Source: an uncultured Pelagibacteraceae bacterium
GTDB taxonomy: Bacteria > Pseudomonadota > Alphaproteobacteria > Pelagibacterales > Pelagibacteraceae
Direction of reading: 5' to 3'
NCBI GenBank assembly: GCA_902585365.1
Contig: CACIDF010000001.1
Location: 124,408-157,949 of the forward strand
Length of the DNA stretch: 33,542 nucleotides
In this document: piece by piece, positions 8,909 to 16,398 of the stretch
Numbering within the stretch: the first letter of the stretch is position 1
Layout of the letters: every line of letters begins with the position of its first letter
The notes under the pieces: model-generated
What the model saw: the letters and a program-made list of their open reading frames with translations, nothing else
Database searches by the model: none
Told to the model about the DNA's origin: nothing
Position numbers and translations under genes: made by a program

Positions 8909-8985
8909 TGGTGGGCCCGCCAGGACTCGAACCTGGGACCAATACATTATGAGTGTACTGCTCTAACCAACTGAGCTACAGGCCC
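8909..8985 (-). tRNA. tRNA with CAU anticodon (Met or Ile2)
   Basis: A 77-nt gene with encoded CCA. The acceptor stem starts GGGCCTG, the D-loop has the standard TTGGTTA form, the anticodon stem GTACA/TGTAT encloses loop CTCATAA (anticodon CAT), and the T-arm is canonical with TTCGAGT. CAU is shared by elongator Met and by the lysidine-modified Ile2 tRNA that reads AUA. The GGGCC acceptor, A73 and the TTGGTC variable region look closer to Ile2 than to alphaproteobacterial elongator Met, but I cannot decide by eye. Confidence 0.93.
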
Positions 8986-9034
8986 AAACTTAATTTATTA
9001 TAATAAAAAAAACAATTTTTCAAATTTAATATCA

Positions 9035-9109
9035 TGGTGGGCCGTGTTGGTTACGCTCCAACTACCCCTGCAATGTCAATGCAGTACTCTACTATTGAGC
9101 TAACGGCCC
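9035..9109 (-). tRNA. tRNA-Val (GAC), with atypical D- and T-loops
   Basis: A 75-nt gene with encoded CCA. The acceptor stem GGGCCGT/ACGGCCC is a perfect 7 bp. The anticodon stem CTGCA/TGCAG encloses TTGACAT (anticodon GAC, valine), and the T-stem GTTGG/CCAAC is a perfect 5 bp. The T-loop, however, reads AGCGTAA instead of TTCRANY, and the D-loop AATAGTA lacks the G18-G19 pair. Intact stems argue for a working gene, but the usual D-loop/T-loop elbow contacts cannot form normally. Confidence 0.85.
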
Positions 9110-9136
9110 ATAGATTAAAAAAATTTAAAGTTTTAG

Positions 9137-10381
9137 TTATTTTAAATTTTCTTTAAAAAAAATATTAGTTTTTTTATTAACAGCATACAATATTGATAAG
9201 TTTAAAATAAACAAGCTTATATTGAAATCACTAAAAAATGATCCCGATGGTATAAATGGTAAAAAATTACAAATCAGGAAAGTAAATGCACCAATTTGTA
9301 AATAATTTTGTGAATTAATAATCACCCTCAAATTTTTAAAAATTAATACAAAAAATGTATAAAGTATAACAATCGTACCTATCAATCCGTGTTCTGATAA
9401 AAGTTCGAAATATATTTGATGAGGATGAGTTAAACAATAATATTTATTTTTTTTTACTACTTCTGCATTACCACATGTTTCTATTCTGTAATTTTTATTT
9501 CCAACACCAGTTAAAGGGTAGTTTTTAAATACTGAAAAACCAGACCTATATAGTTTTATATAAATATTGTCATTAAAAGTATTAATGTTTTTTTCTTTGT
9601 AAATTTTTGAGATAATTTGTCCGTAATATCTATTTTTAAGATAATCAGAATTAAAAATTGTAAATATCATTATAGTTGGTAAAGCTATGAAAAATATAAT
9701 TTTTGTTTTAAAATCGTATACATCTATCAAGGATATAAATAAAATTAAGCCAAATACAGCTTTGATAGTGTTTGACCTTTCGCCTGTGATTAATACAGAA
9801 ATGAAAATTATTGATAGGAAAATTAAAAATATTATTTTACCAAATTTCTTTTTTTTAAAAAAGCTTAACATTTGGGCAGATAATATAAATATAAAACCGT
9901 TTATAAAAGAGGCAGCAATAGGCTCATCTTTAAAGAAACTTACAATTCTATTGCCATAATTGCCTCCCCAACCTAAAATATTAGTTCCATTAATTCTCTC
10001 GAAATATACATCAAAGATGAAAAGGGAAAGAATTATTGTCCAAAAATTAAATATCTTTATATTTTTTTCGTTAATATAAAATAAATAATTTATTGCTAAA
10101 AAAAATAGAATAAATCTCATAAAGCCAAAATTTCTGTAAGCACTGGTTTCAAAATTTAAAGATATAAAAGAGTTAATTATTAAGTATAAATATAAAATTA
10201 AAAAAATTTTGATTGTATTATTCTTTTTTAGAAGATTAAGATGATTAAATTTAAAAAAAAAATAAAGATAAATGATAGATAAAATCACTATATTAATTAG
10301 AGAAATTGCTGGACCAATAATTATCGATAATGGTACGATGGATAGAAAAATATAATAAAATTTTTCTAATAACTTTCCCAT
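9137..10381 (-). CDS. O-antigen ligase / Wzy-like membrane protein
   Basis: A 414-residue polytopic membrane protein with roughly ten to twelve hydrophobic segments spread over its length. A large periplasmic loop lies between about residues 245 and 330. That loop carries GVGNKNYRIE and HPHQIYFELLSEHGLIG, the hallmark of the Wzy_C/WaaL family. Members either ligate O-antigen to lipid A-core (WaaL), polymerise repeat units (Wzy), or transfer glycans to protein. Sequence alone does not separate these. It is the first gene after the two tRNAs and opens the surface-polysaccharide region. Ligase or polymerase of the glycan made by the neighbours is the natural inference. Confidence 0.82.
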   Translation of the reverse strand: MGKLLEKFYYIFLSIVPLSIIIGPAISLINIVILSIIYLYFFFKFNHLNLLKKNNTIKIFLILYLYLIINSFISLNFETSAYRNFGFMRFILFFLAINYLFYINEKNIKIFNFWTIILSLFIFDVYFERINGTNILGWGGNYGNRIVSFFKDEPIAASFINGFIFILSAQMLSFFKKKKFGKIIFLIFLSIIFISVLITGERSNTIKAVFGLILFISLIDVYDFKTKIIFFIALPTIMIFTIFNSDYLKNRYYGQIISKIYKEKNINTFNDNIYIKLYRSGFSVFKNYPLTGVGNKNYRIETCGNAEVVKKNKYYCLTHPHQIYFELLSEHGLIGTIVILYTFFVLIFKNLRVIINSQNYLQIGAFTFLICNFLPFIPSGSFFSDFNISLFILNLSILYAVNKKTNIFFKENLK

Positions 10382-10527
10382 ATTTTAATTAATATTTGAA
10401 ATATATAAATTTTTTAATACAAAAAGAACAATAATAATTGTGTAATTTCATTACTATTGTATTTTTATAATAAATAAATATGTTGTCTAGCACCTAATAT
10501 CAAATTTATATTATAATCTTGGTAAAA

Positions 10528-11631
10528 ATGAAAAGTAAAGTTCTTGTATTTATGCCCTCAATAGAAGGAGGAGGAGTAGAAAAGAATTTTTTTTTAGTTT
10601 GTAATTATTTGGTAAGAAAATTAAGCTCTTTAAAGGTAATAACTATTTCAAAAGGATTTAAAAAAAAATTTGATAAATCTGTCACTTTAATAACACCATC
10701 TTCAAATGTTTGGGATAAATTTAGTAGAAGAATAAAATATTTGATTGCAATATTTTTATTAGTTAAAGAAATAATCAAAGATAAAAATATAATAGTTTTT
10801 TCATTTCAAGCGAATATATATTGTATAATAGTTTGCAAATTATTATCTGTAAAAGTTATCGCCAGATCTAATACGGCACCTATCGGTTGGTCCAATAATA
10901 TTGTTAAAAGATATATTTTTAAAAAGGTTTTAAATTTATCTGATGAAGTAATAGTGAATAGTATTCAATTCAAAAACGATCTTAAAAAACAACTTAATGT
11001 TAATTCTAAATGTATCTATAATCCTTTAAATAGAAAAGAAATAATTAAAAAATCTAAACAAAAATCTAAAAAGATTTTTAGTTCTTCAAAAAAATTGAAA
11101 ATTTTAAATATCGGTCGATTTACTGAACAAAAAGACCAATTAACATTTTTAAAATCTTTGAATAACTTAAAAAATAAAATTGATTTTGAGGCGTGTATAA
11201 TCGGTAGAGGTGTACTTAAAAAAAAATTACAAAATTATATATCTCAAAATAACTTAGGAAATTTTGTTAAAATTATAGATTTTGTTAAAAATCCTTATCC
11301 ATTAATAAAACAATCAAATTTGTTTATTTTGACATCAAAATTTGAGGGATTACCTAATGTTCTTTTAGAGAGTTTGGCTTTAAAGAAGTTTGTAATATCT
11401 AGTAATTGCCATACTGGTCCTAAAGAGATTCTTCTAAACGGCCGAGGTGGTTTATTATTTGAGGTAGGTAATCACAAACAATTAACAAAAAAAATTATAT
11501 TTTACTTTTTTAATAAAAAAGGATGCAAAAAAATGTTAAACAGATCTTTCAAATCTTTGAATAGATTTGATTATAAAACTAATTTAATAAAATATCATAA
11601 ATTGGTTATAAATTATTCAAAACTACATTAG
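10528..11631 (+). CDS. GT4 family glycosyltransferase
   Basis: Retaining GT-B glycosyltransferase, cytoplasmic or membrane-associated, adding a sugar to a surface glycan precursor. I chose the ATG at 10528 (367 residues, starting MKSKVLVFMPS); a TTG three codons earlier is possible but less likely. Family signs are the N-terminal glycine-rich loop EGGGVEKNF, NIGRFTEQKDQLTFLKSL opening the C-terminal domain, and the donor-site E-x7-E segment EGLPNVLLE followed by FVISSNCHTGPKEIL. The last motif resembles N-acetylgalactosaminyl- and galactosyltransferases of O-antigen clusters, but donor and acceptor cannot be named. Its end overlaps the convergent glycosyltransferase by 9 bp. Confidence 0.85.
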   Translation: MKSKVLVFMPSIEGGGVEKNFFLVCNYLVRKLSSLKVITISKGFKKKFDKSVTLITPSSNVWDKFSRRIKYLIAIFLLVKEIIKDKNIIVFSFQANIYCIIVCKLLSVKVIARSNTAPIGWSNNIVKRYIFKKVLNLSDEVIVNSIQFKNDLKKQLNVNSKCIYNPLNRKEIIKKSKQKSKKIFSSSKKLKILNIGRFTEQKDQLTFLKSLNNLKNKIDFEACIIGRGVLKKKLQNYISQNNLGNFVKIIDFVKNPYPLIKQSNLFILTSKFEGLPNVLLESLALKKFVISSNCHTGPKEILLNGRGGLLFEVGNHKQLTKKIIFYFFNKKGCKKMLNRSFKSLNRFDYKTNLIKYHKLVINYSKLH

Positions 11632-12771
11632 TAATAATCTATTAAGTACTAAATAGTGACTATATATTGTATATTTTTTTGCTTTTTTTTTTAAAGTTAT
11701 TTTGTCTGAAAAAATTTTTTCTTTACCCAGATTACAATAATTTGTCAAACTTTTTGAAAGACTTTTATTAGAATTATTTTTAAATAAAATACCATTCTCA
11801 CCATTATTTAAAAATTCTTTTGGTCCATTTGGACAATCACTAGAAATCACAAAGGTATTACACATTGCAGCCTCAACAATAACAAATCCAACTTCCTCCC
11901 ATAATGAACTTAAAATAAATATTTCGCTATTTTTCATATAATTAAAAATATCTTTTTTAAATCCCAGTAGAAAAATCTTTTCTGTTAAATTTTTGTTAAC
12001 TATTAATTTACTTAATAATTTTTTATCCTCACCCTCACCTAAAATTATTAGTACAAATTCACTATTATTTTTGAGAAAATCTGAAAATTCATTTATTAAA
12101 TAGGAAAAATTTTTTTGTCTTGTCAATCTACCCGCAGATAAAATTACTCTTTTATCCTTAAATGAATTAAAAAATTCAGGTATATTATTTTTTTTTGTTA
12201 AATCTTTAATTGATATTATTGCATCTGGTAAATAGTACAAATTATCTTGTTTAAAGATATTTTGATTTTCAAGATCTTTTTTTAATTCTAAAGTCGGGCA
12301 TGTGATTATCTTAATTTTATTTGAAGAGAGTTTCCAAAAAAATTTTCTAAATATATTTAGTTTTGGATATCCTGAAATTCTCAAAATAAAACCTGTTTGA
12401 AATTTAAAAAGGATTAGTAGAGTAAGAGGTAGTGAAGTTATTAAATGTAAAATTATCTTATTTGGCTTTTGCTTTTTTAATAAAAAGTATAATGGTAAAA
12501 AAGATAAAAAAAATATTATAATATAAGATAATCTGCTTGCAAGGAAACCTCTTTTAGGCAAAATGTTAAAATACTTGAAATTTAAATCAATCAAATTAAT
12601 AGAATTTTTATACAATTTTTCTTTATAATCATCCCATTCTCCACAAACATTAATTATTGATACATTATAATTTTTATTAAATTTCTTTAAAGAAATAGCC
12701 GAATTTAACGTTGATTTTACAGTTCCAACAGGGTTTAAACATGGAGACCAATAAAATATATTTTTTTTCAT
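11623..12771 (-). CDS. GT4 family glycosyltransferase
   Basis: A 382-residue GT-B glycosyltransferase. The N-terminal half holds a hydrophobic stretch (about 83-100 and 108-125) that may hold it at the membrane. The C-terminal half has SAGRLTRQKNFSYLINEF, ILGEGEDKKLL, FLLGFKKDIFNYMKNSEIFILSS and an E-x7-E donor-site segment around EEVGFVIVEAA, followed by SSDCPNGPKEFL. The last motif is also found in the convergent neighbour, so the two may use related donors. Donor and acceptor are unknown. The gene is isolated in orientation, convergent with the upstream glycosyltransferase and divergent from the methyltransferase-like gene. Confidence 0.85.
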   Translation of the reverse strand: MKKNIFYWSPCLNPVGTVKSTLNSAISLKKFNKNYNVSIINVCGEWDDYKEKLYKNSINLIDLNFKYFNILPKRGFLASRLSYIIIFFLSFLPLYFLLKKQKPNKIILHLITSLPLTLLILFKFQTGFILRISGYPKLNIFRKFFWKLSSNKIKIITCPTLELKKDLENQNIFKQDNLYYLPDAIISIKDLTKKNNIPEFFNSFKDKRVILSAGRLTRQKNFSYLINEFSDFLKNNSEFVLIILGEGEDKKLLSKLIVNKNLTEKIFLLGFKKDIFNYMKNSEIFILSSLWEEVGFVIVEAAMCNTFVISSDCPNGPKEFLNNGENGILFKNNSNKSLSKSLTNYCNLGKEKIFSDKITLKKKAKKYTIYSHYLVLNRLLLM

Positions 12772-12876
12772 TAATATATAATCCTTTACAATAAATAATA
12801 ATATTAATAAGTAAATTTATTTGTAGTTATTATTAACTTGAAGTAATGCAAAGTAAAATAAATTAATAAAATTAAA

Positions 12877-13536
12877 ATGAATAAATTTATAAACTTCTTA
12901 ACAAAATTTAAGTCAAGATCAAGGCATCACTCAAAATTGACAAATTTTATAGTGCCTGAGCTTTTAAAAATTGAGAGAGCAAATATTCTTGAATTTGGTG
13001 TTAGTGAGAAATGTATGTCGACAGAACTTTTTTTAAATTATTGTAATTTTAAAGAATGCAAGCTATTTTCAATAGATGTAATCGACTATTCGCAAAAGTT
13101 TAAAAATAAAAAATGGGAATTTATTAATGCCAGAGATGACAATTTTGAATATGTGAGCTCATGTATACCAAAAAAAATTGATTTGATTTTATTAGACACA
13201 ATTCATGAAGCTAAACATGTTGAAAAAATTCTTTATTATTACTATGATTATTTAAGTGTAAATTCATGTTTTTTTATAGATGATATAAGTTGGCTACCAT
13301 ACTTAAAAGATGCTGATAAAAATCGTTTCTATGCTGAAATAAATAATCATGAAACATTCATTAAATTACTTGAAATATATAACAATAATAAATTGAATTT
13401 AAATATAGAGTTTACTTTTGAGGGAACAGGTATTTGTAAAATAACTAAATTGAATAAAAACAAAATAAATAAACCTAAAGCAATTAATTCCAGAAATTTT
13501 TCTTTAAAAAATATTTTAAGAAAAATAGTTAAATAG
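12877..13536 (+). CDS. Small class I methyltransferase-like protein (Methyltransf_24 type)
   Basis: A 219-residue soluble protein with a Rossmann-like order: ILEFGVSEKCMST (about 37-49) at the SAM-loop position, an acidic strand end at SIDVID, IDLILLDTIHEAKHVEKIL (about 101-119) and FFIDDISW (about 132-139). The spacing of DTIHEAKHV and FIDD matches the Methyltransf_24/cephalosporin-hydroxylase-like group, where the DxxH and DD residues hold metal. These proteins are common in polysaccharide loci and may methylate a sugar. The glycine-rich SAM loop is weaker than usual (FGVSEK), so SAM binding is not certain. Its 3' end overlaps the convergent glycosyltransferase by 8 bp. Confidence 0.6.
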   Translation: MNKFINFLTKFKSRSRHHSKLTNFIVPELLKIERANILEFGVSEKCMSTELFLNYCNFKECKLFSIDVIDYSQKFKNKKWEFINARDDNFEYVSSCIPKKIDLILLDTIHEAKHVEKILYYYYDYLSVNSCFFIDDISWLPYLKDADKNRFYAEINNHETFIKLLEIYNNNKLNLNIEFTFEGTGICKITKLNKNKINKPKAINSRNFSLKNILRKIVK

Positions 13537-14641
13537 ATGATATAATAGATCTGGCTCTCCAAATCGCATTTTCTTTATTTGCAAATTTGTAAGCATTAAG
13601 CCTGAGTCTATTAAATCTTTTAATATCAGATTTAATTTTATTTATTTCCCTTAGCCAATAGAGATGATTATCTTTTTTTTTTACCAAAATTGAATTCTTA
13701 TTATCTTGTAAAACTTCTTTTAAAACCTCTAAATCTGAACTAATAACAAGTTTTCCGGTGATCATGTAGTCAAAAATTTTTAATGGAGAAGTATACTTCG
13801 AGATATCACCAACATTTCCTGATACTGTAATTTTATTCGTATAAGGTAATATACATAGGTCTATATTCTGAAGTTTTTTTTTTATTTTTGAGTATGGAAT
13901 ATATTTATGAAAAAATAAATTTTTTGATGAAAATTTTTTGTTTAAATTTTTAATTAAATTTTTGTTACCACCATAAATATAATATTTATTTATCGTATCT
14001 TGCTTAGATAATTTTATTAACATTTTTAATCCACGAGATTTATATAAAGACCCAAAATATCCAATTTTTAAATTTTTTTTTAAATTTTTATATTTTTTAA
14101 ATTTTGATTTAATTGACGATGCATTATGTAAAACTAGTAATTTACTGTTCTTTACTGAATAAGACTTTTGGTATTTCTTTTTTAATGCATTTGTTGTTGC
14201 GATAATTTTTAAAACATTTTTATTATTTAAAAACTTAAAATATTTTATCAAAAATTTCACAACTCTTCCTTCGATTTTAATATCATCATGTACCTCTAAA
14301 ATGTGTACTTTATTAAAAAAACACAATAAGAAAGAGGTAAAAAAATTTCTAGTTATATATAGATCCTGTTTTTTATAATTTGATTTTAATATGGAAAATA
14401 ACGAATAAAGATAATAATTTATACCAGTAGGAAATTTATTGAAAAATTTTAAAATTTTTATTTTAAATTTGCTTCTTACATCATAAAAACTATAATAATT
14501 TAAATTTCTGTAACCTGAATTAGGTAATATTAACATCACTTTGTGACCAATTTTACTTAATGCCTCACAGAGTTTTGCAGTTTGCAAACTACTTGCATTT
14601 TCAGAGGGAGCTGCAGAATTAGATATGTAACAAATTCTCAT
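13529..14641 (-). CDS. GT4-like glycosyltransferase
   Basis: A GT-B glycosyltransferase. I chose the ATG at 14641 (370 residues, starting MRICYISNSAAPSENASS). An in-frame ATG at 14656 would add five residues and overlap the upstream gene. The N-terminal strand and loop, ILEVHDDIKIEGR in the middle, IGYFGSLYKSRGL at the domain junction, and YTSPLKIFDYMITGKLVISSDLEVLKEVL at the donor site are typical of GT4 members with SPLK-x-F-E/D-Y in place of the simple E-x7-E box. The plus-strand glycosyltransferase at 16399 shares the same pattern, so the two look like paralogues. It follows the 14643 gene by one base on the minus strand. Confidence 0.83.
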   Translation of the reverse strand: MRICYISNSAAPSENASSLQTAKLCEALSKIGHKVMLILPNSGYRNLNYYSFYDVRSKFKIKILKFFNKFPTGINYYLYSLFSILKSNYKKQDLYITRNFFTSFLLCFFNKVHILEVHDDIKIEGRVVKFLIKYFKFLNNKNVLKIIATTNALKKKYQKSYSVKNSKLLVLHNASSIKSKFKKYKNLKKNLKIGYFGSLYKSRGLKMLIKLSKQDTINKYYIYGGNKNLIKNLNKKFSSKNLFFHKYIPYSKIKKKLQNIDLCILPYTNKITVSGNVGDISKYTSPLKIFDYMITGKLVISSDLEVLKEVLQDNKNSILVKKKDNHLYWLREINKIKSDIKRFNRLRLNAYKFANKENAIWRARSIISSI

Positions 14642-14642
14642 C

Positions 14643-15266
14643 TTATCTTGGGTCATTTAAATAATAATTAAAAATTCCTTTATCAAATTTTTTTTTTGGC
14701 CTTAATAATAATGCCATCCTTCCCACCATTTTAAGATAAAAGTATTTCTTTAACACATAATAATAAGATCTTTTTTTAAAATCATCTAAAAGAATTATTG
14801 GATTAAAATTTTTTTTATTAATAAATTTTAGAAAATTAAGACAGCATGCAACCCTAAATCTAACATCAATTAAAATAAAATCTGGATACACATTTCTTCT
14901 AAAATACTTATCAATTGTTTCCACATAATTTTTTATTAATTTTTTATTTTTAAATAAAGGATATGAATATTCACCCACTGGTCCTATATTAAAATATATT
15001 ATATTTTTTTTTTTTAAAATTCTTAAAACGTCCTTATAATATGATTTATCTAATTCCAATGATATGAATTTTTTATCTAATCTATCAGCTAAAATAGTTG
15101 ATGCACCAGATCCATATTCAAAATAAAATTTTGATTTTTTTAATTTATTTTTAAAATAAAGATTTGTTAATTTGTCACCAAAGGAAATATTTTTATCTAG
15201 TTTAACAGTCGTGTTATATCTTAATAATTTAGATCTAAACCTATGAATATTATTAAAAAAAAACAT
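14643..15266 (-). CDS. Methyltransferase-like protein of the surface-glycan region, function unknown
   Basis: A 207-residue soluble protein. A Rossmann-type signature FEYGSGASTILAD (about 48-60) resembles a SAM-binding loop and is followed by an acidic strand end SLELDKSYY. Later come FILIDVRFRVACCLNFL (about 130-146) and IILLDDF (about 157-163), in the order seen in class I methyltransferases of polysaccharide clusters. The conserved-looking DxRxRxxC segment suggests a defined family that I recognise only as a hypothetical protein. It is the first gene of a two-gene minus-strand unit with the glycosyltransferase downstream. A modifying role on a glycan is inferred from context only. Confidence 0.55.
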   Translation of the reverse strand: MFFFNNIHRFRSKLLRYNTTVKLDKNISFGDKLTNLYFKNKLKKSKFYFEYGSGASTILADRLDKKFISLELDKSYYKDVLRILKKKNIIYFNIGPVGEYSYPLFKNKKLIKNYVETIDKYFRRNVYPDFILIDVRFRVACCLNFLKFINKKNFNPIILLDDFKKRSYYYVLKKYFYLKMVGRMALLLRPKKKFDKGIFNYYLNDPR

Positions 15267-15309
15267 ATATTAAGAAAAATTTATTTTACTACCAATACTA
15301 ATCATAAAA

Positions 15310-15337
15310 TTGACTTGTTTAGTATTGAATATATAAC
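15310..15337 (+). promoter_or_regulatory. Possible promoter for the sulfotransferase-glycosyltransferase-epimerase unit
   Basis: TTGACT (15310-15315), a 16-base spacer and TATAAC (15332-15337) lie upstream of the three co-oriented genes starting at 15427. The -10 region falls within a 2x12-base tandem repeat. AT richness makes chance matches common, so this is tentative. Confidence 0.4.
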
Positions 15338-15349
15338 TGAATATATAAC
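15326..15349. repeat. Perfect tandem duplication of a 12-base unit
   Basis: TGAATATATAAC occurs twice in direct succession (15326-15337 and 15338-15349) in the 160-bp gap between divergent genes. It places two copies of a -10-like TATAAC 12 bases apart, so it could give two start sites or simply be a replication-slippage product. Confidence 0.6.
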
Positions 15350-15426
15350 TATTGTAATAAAATTAATAATTCAATAAAACGAAAATATAGCATTATAAAA
15401 TAAAAAACTAATTTACATTTATTATA

Positions 15427-16398
15427 GTGAATAAAGTAATAATAACTGGCCCCGGAAATAGTGGAAGTGGTGCAATTTTAGATTTTCTTAATGCAAGAAA
15501 TGATACTTTCGACCCCTTTAATACAGAAGAGTTTAGATTAGTAAATGACCCTGGGGGAATAAGTAGTCTAGAGCACGGTTTTTATGATAATTTTGGCATA
15601 AATAACTCTGCTGATGTTTATTCAAAATTTAATAAATTTTGTGAAAAATTAATTGGTTTTAAAAACAGAAATAATGAAAATGTTTATCCGGAAAATTTTG
15701 AGAAAATCTTCATAAAATTTTCCAAAGATATCCTTGATATAAGTTATAATGGGTTACCAAGATTTCAAAGATTTAATCTAAGTCTCAATGAAAAAATAAA
15801 ATTTTATATTTTAAGAATAATTTTCAAAAAAAACTTAGAAGATATAAATATGTTCAAGATGGTAATACCAGTTGAAAAAATTAAATTCATTCAACTAGCA
15901 AATAAATTTATTGATGAAATAATATCATCATCAAAAAATTATTCTGAAAATAAAATTGCTATAATAGATCAGGCCCTTAATATATTTGATGTTAATAATC
16001 AAATTAAGTACTTTACAGATGCAAAGTGTATTTTAACTATTAGAGATCCAATTGGTACTTTTTATACTATTTCAGAACTAAAAAAAAATAATATTGCTCT
16101 CGCGTACCAAGGACTTAATGTTGAGAAATTTGTAATTTGGTATGCACATATATATAAAAAGATTGAAAGTATTAATTTTGACCAAAAAAAAGTTCTAGTT
16201 GTTAAATTTGAGGATTTTTGCTTAAAACATGATGAGGTAACTAAAGAAATTTTTAATTTTTTAAATATAAAAAACTTAAACTCAAATTTTAATATTGATA
16301 ATAGTTTAAAAAATGTAGAAAAAATTGAAGAAAAGATTAATAAAAAAGATCTTGAATATATAAAACTACACCTAAATGATTTTATAAAAAAATATTAA
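15427..16398 (+). CDS. Sulfotransferase-like protein
   Basis: A 323-residue protein with the two PAPS-binding elements of the sulfotransferase fold. The 5'-phosphosulfate P-loop variant is GPGNSGSGAILDFL (8-21), and the 3'-phosphate segment is TIRDPIGTFY (204-213). VVKFEDFCLKHDEV (about 257-270) matches the usual third conserved block. It probably transfers sulfate from PAPS to a sugar or lipid of the surface glycan, but a kinase-like or degenerate relative is possible because the P-loop is not the classical form. The start is a GTG, since no ATG precedes the P-loop. The next gene begins directly after the stop (TAA then ATG), so the two are coupled. Confidence 0.65.
   Translation: MNKVIITGPGNSGSGAILDFLNARNDTFDPFNTEEFRLVNDPGGISSLEHGFYDNFGINNSADVYSKFNKFCEKLIGFKNRNNENVYPENFEKIFIKFSKDILDISYNGLPRFQRFNLSLNEKIKFYILRIIFKKNLEDINMFKMVIPVEKIKFIQLANKFIDEIISSSKNYSENKIAIIDQALNIFDVNNQIKYFTDAKCILTIRDPIGTFYTISELKKNNIALAYQGLNVEKFVIWYAHIYKKIESINFDQKKVLVVKFEDFCLKHDEVTKEIFNFLNIKNLNSNFNIDNSLKNVEKIEEKINKKDLEYIKLHLNDFIKKY

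Noticed and set aside
13347..13562. A 71-residue minus-strand frame over the end of the methyltransferase-like gene
   Set aside because: Antisense to a coding region and lacking any domain or ribosome site.
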